Shown piece after piece: positions 56,626 through 64,000 of a DNA stretch of 64,000 nt (position 1 is the first letter of the stretch; every line of letters begins with the position of its first letter). Where the stretch lies: NCBI GenBank assembly GCA_021396245.1, contig WNYE01000002.1, forward strand, positions 620,001 to 684,000, in the 5' to 3' direction. Both the position numbers and the translations under genes were made by a program. This stretch comes from Sporothrix humicola (taxonomy: Eukaryota; Ascomycota; Sordariomycetes; Ophiostomatales; Ophiostomataceae). The notes beneath the pieces were generated by a model. The model saw only the letters and a program-made list of their open reading frames with translations, searched no databases and was not told the origin of the DNA.

Positions 56626-58014
56626 TTAATTGGCCCATTCAATGGTGTTCTTGATGTTGAGTGACCACTTGAGCTTGTCGAGCACCTCGCGGGCCTCTTG
56701 GAGCGTGCGCTCTTGCTCGGCTTCTCGTCGTGCCGCGTTCGTCTTGATGTCGTGCAGGATGTCTTCCTGCTCCTTTTTGTATTCGGCAAACTTGCGGGCA
56801 ATGTCCTCCTTTTGCTGCATCAGGAGCTTGATGTTGCCGTCTTGCTGGTCGCACAGGTCGCGCAGCATGTTGATCTTCTCGTCGTCTTGCCGGCGCGCCT
56901 CGGACAGCTCCTTGACGTCCTTGCCCATGCGCGCGGCGGCTCGCTTGACCGTCTCGCCCTGGTCGCGCCAGTGGCTGCTGATGGCGTTGTAGCGGCCCTC
57001 CATGAGCGCGGCGTGTGTGGTGGCCTCCTCGACCTGGCGCTTGGAGTCGGACTTGATCTTTTCCATCTCCTCGCGCCACGTGCGCTCGCGGTCCTGCGCG
57101 TCGGTCGTCCGCTTCTTCTCGAGCTGGACGGCGCCCTGCAGACTTTCGACTTGGCGTTCCTTGCGCGCGAGCAGCGTCTTGGTCACGCTGGCCTCGAGCA
57201 GCTGGCTTTCGTAGTCGGAAATGATGCGCTCCATTTTGTCTTCAAGCAGGCGGGCGGCCTGCTTGGCCTCTTCGGCTTTGAGGCCCTCGATTTTGAGATC
57301 GCGTTTCAAGGCTTCGTTGTCGGACACGAGACGATTAATCACGCGGCCAGTCTTTCCCAACCCTGCCTTGCCAACCGTCGAATCCCAGTTTCCGCCGGCG
57401 CCGTCTCCTTGCTCATCGGGAGCATCTCTGTTGTTATTTGCTGAGCCGTTGAAAGGCCCCCGGCCGCCATTTGGTGACCCAAACGCCGTGGTGCTCATGC
57501 TTGCTGCGATGGGAGCTTTACTTGCACCATACGATACGCTGCTCTCTCGTGAAGGGGTCTCCATGCCGGGCCGTATTGTGGAGGTGCCGGAGCGTGCCGA
57601 TGGCACTTCGAGACTGGATGTGCTGGAGCCGTTGGGCAGTGATGCGGTTGCTGTGCTCAGTTTTAGGCGACCGTTGGATTTTGCGTCGCTTGGCGGTGAA
57701 TGGGGCTGTGATGTGAAGGATGCTGTGCTGACGTTGCTGTTGACGGAGCTGGAAAAGGCCGAGTTGGAGTTTCGTGTCAAGGATGGCGAACTGGTGGAGG
57801 ATGCCTCGTCGTCAAACGACTGCCTGGGTCTGTCGTCGAAGCTGGTAACTGCGCGGATGGTGGACAGGGTTCGGGAAAGGCCGCCCGCGCCGCCGCCGTT
57901 GAGCTGTGCGGGTGATGGTGATGGAGCTGGCGACGAACGGGCTACTGCGGTCATTGCTGGGACGGATGGTAACGGCTTGTCGCCACGGGTCGAGCCTCTA
58001 GAGTTGCGGCCCAT
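56626..58014 (-). CDS. She3-like coiled-coil protein
   Basis: A 462-residue single-exon protein. Residues 1-215 are Ser/Gly/Thr/Asn-rich and probably disordered, with a basic start (MGRNSRGSTRGDKPLPSVP). From ~220 to ~455 it is a long coiled coil: GKTGRVINRLVSDNEALKRDLKIEGLKAEEAKQ..., DYESQLLEASVTKTLLARKERQVESLQ and GRYNAISSHWRDQGETVKRAA. This core matches my memory of mould proteins named SWI5-dependent HO expression protein 3. In yeast She3 links RNA-bound She2 to the myosin Myo4. Moulds lack the ASH1 localisation system in that form, so the actual role here (perhaps RNA or membrane transport) is open. The stop is at 56626-56628. Confidence 0.82.
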   Translation of the reverse strand: MGRNSRGSTRGDKPLPSVPAMTAVARSSPAPSPSPAQLNGGGAGGLSRTLSTIRAVTSFDDRPRQSFDDEASSTSSPSLTRNSNSAFSSSVNSNVSTASFTSQPHSPPSDAKSNGRLKLSTATASLPNGSSTSSLEVPSARSGTSTIRPGMETPSRESSVSYGASKAPIAASMSTTAFGSPNGGRGPFNGSANNNRDAPDEQGDGAGGNWDSTVGKAGLGKTGRVINRLVSDNEALKRDLKIEGLKAEEAKQAARLLEDKMERIISDYESQLLEASVTKTLLARKERQVESLQGAVQLEKKRTTDAQDRERTWREEMEKIKSDSKRQVEEATTHAALMEGRYNAISSHWRDQGETVKRAAARMGKDVKELSEARRQDDEKINMLRDLCDQQDGNIKLLMQQKEDIARKFAEYKKEQEDILHDIKTNAARREAEQERTLQEAREVLDKLKWSLNIKNTIEWAN

Positions 58015-60988
58015 GGTTATATCGTTTGTTTCGGTTCCGGGAACATCGGCTAGGGACGTTCGTGGCGAGTCATTGGGCGCGGAAGGCGATCGAGAATGTG
58101 CCGAGTCTTGGAAGTCAGTATGTGGTGTACAAGTAGAGAAGAAAACAAGTGTGCGTTTGGCAACCCCGGATAAGAAAGAGGATAAACAAAGCGTGATGGA
58201 AGGATGGAAGTCAAGTCAACAGCGGGGCGGAAAGAGAAGAAGTGGGTGTGTGGAGAGCAGAATCCAGTTCAAAGGCGAGGCGGAGCAGGACGCGAAATGC
58301 CTTTGAAAGACCTGAACCTGGAAGAGGGAAACGTTTCGAAGGATGGGACGTTTGGGCGCCGAGAACGACAATGCAGACGACAGACAACAAAAAAGACAAC
58401 ACACAGGCCAGGGCTTGGGACATGTAAGGCCGTAAAAATGCAGCCACATAAGACACAAAAGACAAAACGCCCACGCTGTTGTTGTATGTCACACAAGACG
58501 GCGCAAACAAGCGAATCCACAAAATTCACAAATCACGCACCTTTGGAGCTCAAGTCGTTGCTTGCTCGCGGGAGCAGGCCGCCAAGTTTAGATGTAGTTG
58601 TGGTTCCAGTTGTCGAACTGACAGACTGTTGACGGGATTTCCTCAATCTGTTGCGCATGACTGGCGATTGAGCGGACCTCAATGAAGCAAGACAGGCCCA
58701 GATGGGAGAGCCTCTTCAAACAACCTGTTCGAGATAACAGTCGAGACTGTCAACAGCACACAAGTCGAGTCAATAGGCTGTCAAACAGAACCGAATTTTG
58801 CACTGCCGGCGCTGTATTTTCCCTGTATTCTTTCCCTCTTTGGCGTGTTTTGGCGTTTTTGGCGTTTTGTTGATAGCTCGGATATTTTGACTGCCCCTTA
58901 TTTTTTTCGAGGCGGCGCGTGCTTTTCGTTTTTAGTGGTGGCCTAACAAAGTTGGCGTCGATCCTGGCGTGTATCAAACGACGGATGTTCGATTCGGCGA
59001 GTTTAATAGAGGGCGATGTCGTAAAATGGGTGTAGATGGAGGATTGAGGTCAAAGAGACTGCAAAATGCAACGGCGACGTCGATGCTGTTGTATTAAATT
59101 GAAAAGGGAAAGAACGAAGAACAAAAAATAATAGAACCAAAAGGGAAGGAACCACCTTCGACGAAACCGGACGCTGCAATGCTGTCTCCCTCACAGCGTA
59201 ATTAGGATGAAAATCTCTGAGCCCTTGAACCATTGGAACGGCCTTTGTTTGTTTTCCTTTCCCTTTCTTCTTTGGGGTCTCTCTTCTTCGAGTCCCCCTT
59301 CCCGCGCGGCCGCAGGGCAGCAGCAGCAAAAAGGGGCCTGCGTCAGGGCCATGCTACAAGGCAAGGGGCGTGCAGCAGTCTGTGTTCAGTGAGTGTTTAG
59401 GGTGTTGCTAGCAGTGTTTTTTTCCTTTTTTTTTTTTAGGGGCGTCAGCGTGTTTAGTCGTGTTTTAGTGTGTGTTTTCCGTCGTCTCTTTGCGCGATCC
59501 ACTTAACGCGTGCGGGCCAAAAGACGGCAGGAGCGACACCACTGTCCCGGCAACCGTGTCAGCCCGCGAGCCCGCTTAATGCAACTCAGGTGCGGCTGGA
59601 AAGCGTGATAGATGCATGAACATGCGAGTAAACAGTGTACACAGGACATCGTGGCACACAAACAGGGGCTGCCTCCTTCAGCTGGCCATTGAGGCTAAAG
59701 GCTTAAACAACATATTCCAGGGGCTTGCCGAAACGAAACAAGGAGTGCTTTGCTTGAAGATGCATATTACGGAGATGGCGGCAATTGAGACGAAGGATGA
59801 CGTCCGACGCCCGTTGGATTGGCTTGGATTGAGGGTTCAATTAATCTTTAAAACTGCCAATTAAGGATTTGAGACAGCCGGGGAAGCTGTGGCTTGACTG
59901 TGGCTTGCACTTTCTCAAGGAAGGCAGTTGTTGAGAACAGAAGATGGAAGGAGCAATGGTTGGGGTTGTTTGTGGGATAGGATATGCGACGAAAAAATTG
60001 CAAAAATTCATCTCGTATCTGATCTGCACAGCTCGACGTTGCACGCTGCATCTTCCACCGTAATTTGCATCCTGCGATACCTCTCAGCCTTCTGGAATAT
60101 TTCTGATTTTTAGTCTGTCCATTCAAGCTCTCAAAAGCTATCGTTGCAGCCTCAATTCGTTCGTCTGTGCAACTGGCCTTTGCGTATCCAGCCTCTTGAG
60201 CTCTCCAGCCGGTTTGACAGCCACCGAGCAGTGCGAGCACCCCATATCTAATATCATGATCTTTTCTTGAGCCCACTTTGGCGTCCTTTTCCACCGCCGC
60301 TACTTGGGGCTATTTCGACCGTCTCCGTCGATGCTCCTCTCAACACTTCCCGCCGGCCAATCAGAAGGAAGTTACCCCTGCGCGTTGGCGCGCACGGGCC
60401 AGCCCATGCCAACAACAAATTTAGCGGTGAGCGCGGGGGGTCATTGGCTGTCGTAGGGGTACTTTCTCTCCCAGGTAAACTCGCAGTGGCTGCTTGTATC
60501 TTTACTCTCGACGCGTTCCTGCCTTTCTCACAGAACAAATGTGCTGTGAATGCCCCTTGCACTTTCCCCTCTTGTTGCTCCCCCCTGCTCCGTAATTGCC
60601 CCTCCTCGACGACCTCACCGCACAAATCTCCTTCCCTTTTGCAGAAGGCTCATTTCCTGAGTCTCCCACTCGCCGCTCTTTTCCCTTTTTCTCCCGGAGT
60701 TTCAAGTGAACACAGCGAACCATTGACCACCGTCCAGTCGATACCCAGCACGTTTGCAGGCCTGCACCTGTTCTTTTTTCCGTTGATATTTCTCCCCCTC
60801 CTCTGGGCCCTGCGGCAAGCTCTCCCTGACTTTTTCCCCCTTTCCAACGGCTTGCTTCCTTTTTGTGCCTTTTTGTGCCAAACTACCACTCCGGACAGGA
60901 ACATCTTCCATCGTCCGTTTCTTGTTTCTTCCTCTCGACCTTTCGGCATCTTTGTCAACTTTTCCACATCCATCGATCTTGAGCAACA
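58015..60988. other. 3 kb divergent region, She3-like / alpha-tubulin
   Basis: No gene supported. Contains the She3-like gene leader and, from about 60250 rightwards, a C/T-rich stretch typical of a strong promoter and leader for alpha-tubulin. Open frames of up to 241 codons (60267-60992) lie within that pyrimidine-rich DNA and overlap the tubulin start, so they are taken as chance. Confidence 0.4.
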
Positions 60989-62914
60989 ATGAAGGGCGAG
61001 GTGAGTTGGCCGAAAAGCACTTGATAATGAAGACATTGAAGACATTGAACCCCTGGGCCGCTTCGGCTTCTTCCTCCGTCCCCCGGACCCCCTTTCTCCC
61101 TCCTCCATTTTCACCGGCCGTGCCATCTGCCGAAATGGCATCGTGAAGTATCACGAAAGCAAGGCCGAGCTTCGGCATGGCTGTCTTGGGATTATATTGC
61201 CATTGGGGCATTAATGGTGCTGGCAATATCTGGCTTCTGTCTTCAATATATCAACATATCGCCGCTTCACCGACCCTCTATATATCGACACTATCACCAC
61301 GTTTGCCATCCTCGGCACATTCGTACTAACCGTCAGTCAGGTTCTTCATCTTCACCTTGGCCAGGCTGGTACCCAGCTTGGTAACAGCGCCTGGGAGCTG
61401 TATGTATTTTATATGCTCTCTCTTTAGCATCTTTAATTTTTCTCGTCCCATTTACATACTCACATCGCCAGGTACCTCCTCGAGCACGGTCTCAGCGCTG
61501 ATGGCCGCCCGGACCCCAACCTGAAGGACATTGGCGAGGGTGGCTCGTACGAGACCTTCTTCACCGAGACCAGCAACGGCAAGTACGTGCCGCGCTCCAT
61601 CTTCGTCGACCTCGATCCCTCCCCGATCGACGAGATCCGCACCGGCAACTACCGCCAGCTCTTCCACCCCGAGCTGCTCATCAGCGGCAAGGAGGATGCC
61701 GCCAACAACTACGCCCGTGGCCACTACACCATTGGCAAGGAGATGGTCGACAACGTCATCGACCGTATCCGCCGTGTTGCTGGTGAGTAACCTGTGTTTA
61801 CATATTTATGTTGCTTCCGTACTGTATATGAATGTCTGCTGACAGCACGTAGACAACTGCAACTCCCTGCAGGGCTTCCTGATCTTCCACTCGTTTGGTG
61901 GCGGTACCGGCTCTGGTTTCGGTGCTCTGCTGCTCGAGCGCCTGTCGACCGAGTACGGCAAGAAGTGCAAGCTCGAGTTTGCCATCTACCCGGCGCCCCG
62001 TGTCTCCACGGCCGTTGTTGAGCCCTACAACGCCGTCCTGTCCACCCACAGCACCATTGAGAACTCGGACTGCACGTTCCTTGTCGACAACGAGGCTGTC
62101 TACGACATTTGCCGCCGCAACCTGGACATCCCCCGCCCCGACTACGAGCACCTGAACCGCCTCATTGCCCAGGTCGTCAGCTCCATCACCTCGTCCCTGC
62201 GCTTCGACGGTGCCCTCAACGTTGATCTGAACGAGTTCCAGACCAACCTGGTCCCCTACCCGCGTATCCACTACCCCCTGATCAGCTACGCCCCGGTCGT
62301 GTCGGCCTCCAAGAGCGCCCACGAGTCTTTCAAGGTCCACGACCTGACCTTCCAGTGTATGTTGCTCTCTCGGTGATTTGATTTATACACAATGTGTCGT
62401 AGATGATTTTGATGTTAACACCTCCCCTGCAGGCTTCGAGCCTAACAACCAGATGGTTGTCTGCGACCCCCGCAACGGCAAGTACATGGCCGTCGCCCTG
62501 CTGTACCGCGGTGACGTCGTCCCCCGCGACTGCAACGCCGCCGTCGCCGCCCTCAAGGCCAAGGCCTCGTTCAACCTGGTCGAGTGGTGCCCGACTGGCT
62601 TCAAGATCGGCATCAACTACCAGAAGCCCGTCGCTGTCCCCACCGCCTCGCCCACCGACGGCGGCCTTGCCAGCGTCGACCGCTCCGTCTCCATGCTGTC
62701 CAACACCACCGCCATCGCCGAGGCTTGGTCGCGTCTGGACCACAAGTTCGACCTCATGTACAGCAAGCGCGCCTTCGTGCACTGGTACGTTGGTGAGGGT
62801 ATGGAGGAGGGTGAGTTCAGCGAGGCCCGTGAGGATCTGGCTGCGCTCGAGAAGGATTACGAGGAGGTGGCCGCCGATTCGTTCGAGGCTGAGGAGGGCG
62901 ATGTCGAGTACTAA
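60989..62914 (+). CDS. Alpha-tubulin
   Basis: Five exons: 60989-61000, 61341-61399, 61472-61782, 61853-62356 and 62433-62914, giving 455 residues. Exon 1 codes only MKGE; joined it reads [31 protein letters not shown], the fungal alpha-tubulin start. The GTP-binding tubulin signature [18 protein letters not shown] and the alpha-type catalytic glutamate in [14 protein letters not shown] (needed for hydrolysis of beta-tubulin GTP) are present. The acidic tail ends EEGDVEY with a C-terminal Tyr. Splice sites are GTGAGT or GTATGT with CAG/TAG and an ACTAAC branch site in intron 1. Moulds often have two alpha-tubulins; which this is cannot be decided here. Confidence 0.96.
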
Positions 62915-63592
62915 GCTAGTGTCGTCGACCTTACCTAACGTTGTTATCCCCCCCCGTTTCTTTACTTCGTTTTCTGTTATTTTGAACGTTGTTTTATGCG
63001 TACCCTCCACAAATCAAACACCCCGGTTTCTTGATTTTCTGATTTCTGATTTCCTGTTTTTATGACTCGCAACACCCCTCCCTATTTCTTCTCTCCCCTT
63101 TTTTATCTTCGTATTTTCTAGGGTACATATGACGACCAAAATGAGCGTGACTTGATGATCCAAAGAGTGAATCCCGAATCCACCCAAAAATATGATATCC
63201 GAGGACTTCTACCCGCCCCTACCTTCTTCTTTTTTTCTACCTAATTTATTTTTCTTTTTTACTGTCTTTCCTTCTGGTGCCATGTGGTCCTTCTCCTTCT
63301 ACGTCTTCTTGAAGTTGTACTGTCTTTTCTTTTGTTGTGACCTATAACTTAACGTTTGGGCTTTTGCTTTCAGCCTCTGGGACGGAATGGGAGTACGGAG
63401 GAATAAAAAAAGGAGAAAAATAGAGATAGAAAGGGAACAAAAGTGACTTGCTTTCTATAGGACTACAGTATGTAAAAGTATGAAAAGTATAACAACGCAA
63501 AGAAATGCCAATGGTAAATTAAAGGCGCCCGATGAGTATGAACAAAAAAGAGACAAAAATAAAACACTGTAAAACACAACCATGCTTTTATT
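62915..63592. other. Convergent 3' region, alpha-tubulin / basic protein
   Basis: C- and T-rich 3' untranslated sequence of alpha-tubulin. No gene seen. Confidence 0.5.
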
Positions 63593-64000
63593 TTATGCGC
63601 CGCCACCCTGCTTTGCCCGCCAGTTGGCCGCCCGGCCGGCCTGCCGCACCTGTTTCCGCGAAGCATCGCTGCCCGGCGGTCCGCTGTTACGCGGGCCCTT
63701 CTTCTTGCCCTTCTTGAACAGGTTCACGCCGCCCACACGCGCGCGCATGCCCTCAAACACCATGGGCTTGCCGTCGGGACCTGTCGTGCCCAGGGGTGTC
63801 GTGGCTGCAGACTTGGACTTGCCCAGCAGCTTGGAGGCGCGACCAGCCGACGTCTGCTGCTCAGCCGTCAGCTTGGGCGTGTAGCCCGTGGTGCGGTCGC
63901 GGCGGTCGTTCTTGCGGTCCCGCTTGTTATCGCGAGCACCCTGCTCTGGCTTGCCCTCCACCTTGCGCTGGGCACGCTCAACGGCGCGCGCCGTCTTGTA
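63593..64000 (-). CDS. Very basic protein, C-terminal end, cut by window edge
   Basis: The minus-strand frame is open from the window edge to a stop at 63593-63595, showing the last 135 residues, from YKTARAVERAQRKVEGKPEQ through TTGYTPKLTAEQQTSAGRAS and VNLFKKGKKKGPRNSGPPG to a GRAANWRAKQGGGA end. It is rich in Lys, Arg and Gly with few hydrophobics, as in tails of nucleolar or ribosome-biogenesis proteins. I do not recognise the family. The start lies beyond the window. Confidence 0.7.
   Translation of the reverse strand, partial: YKTARAVERAQRKVEGKPEQGARDNKRDRKNDRRDRTTGYTPKLTAEQQTSAGRASKLLGKSKSAATTPLGTTGPDGKPMVFEGMRARVGGVNLFKKGKKKGPRNSGPPGSDASRKQVRQAGRAANWRAKQGGGA

Noticed and set aside
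60267..60992. 241-codon frame before alpha-tubulin
   Set aside because: Lies in pyrimidine-rich leader DNA (Pro/Leu/Ser/Phe bias expected by composition) and overlaps the tubulin ATG in another frame.

Overview
The window is nuclear DNA from a filamentous ascomycete (Pezizomycotina, most likely Sordariomycetes). Evidence: short introns with GTRNGT donors, CTAAC-type branch points and YAG acceptors; gene families typical of moulds (Hook adaptor, She3-like coiled-coil protein, short PRS and alpha-tubulin exons); G+C-rich coding DNA; and a 12.5 kb block of extremely A+T-rich DNA mutated only by C-to-T and G-to-A changes, the signature of repeat-induced point mutation (RIP). Genus cannot be fixed from the sequence alone; Ophiostomatales-like is a guess.

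Left arm (1-26103): the N-terminal part of a JmjC-like protein (minus, cut by the window edge), COQ2 (ubiquinone synthesis, plus), RPS23 (minus, minisatellite in its intron), an unrecognised low-complexity protein (plus), the giant HECT ubiquitin ligase TOM1/HUWE1 orthologue (plus, 4,444 residues after splicing) and a Hook-type dynein adaptor (minus).

Middle (26104-38667): two nested, full-length, dead LTR retrotransposons. The outer one is Ty1/Copia-like (plus), with 119 bp LTRs (TGTTGGGC...GCCCAACA) and the target duplication GTTTA. It is split by a Ty3/Gypsy-like element (minus, 28419-35386) with 553 bp LTRs (TGTTAC...GTAACA) and the target duplication CTTCG. Both are saturated with RIP that almost removes CpA/TpG but leaves CpG strongly over-represented. 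Reverse transcriptase and integrase remnants are still readable.

Right arm (38668-64000): a small signal-peptide-bearing I9 proteinase-inhibitor-like protein (minus), PRPP synthetase (plus, ten exons), RPS6 (minus) divergent from DPH1 (plus, diphthamide synthesis), CTF8 (minus, sister-chromatid cohesion clamp loader), a secreted aldose 1-epimerase (minus), a large unrecognised three-exon protein (minus), a She3-like coiled-coil protein (minus), alpha-tubulin (plus, five exons) and the C-terminal end of a very basic protein (minus, cut by the window edge).

There is no operon-like or secondary-metabolite logic. These are mostly housekeeping genes (translation: RPS23, RPS6, DPH1; cytoskeleton and transport: alpha-tubulin, Hook, She3-like; ubiquitin; nucleotide and quinone synthesis). 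The most notable content is the nested retroelement block and its CpG-sparing mutation pattern. No tRNA, rRNA or CRISPR array was found.
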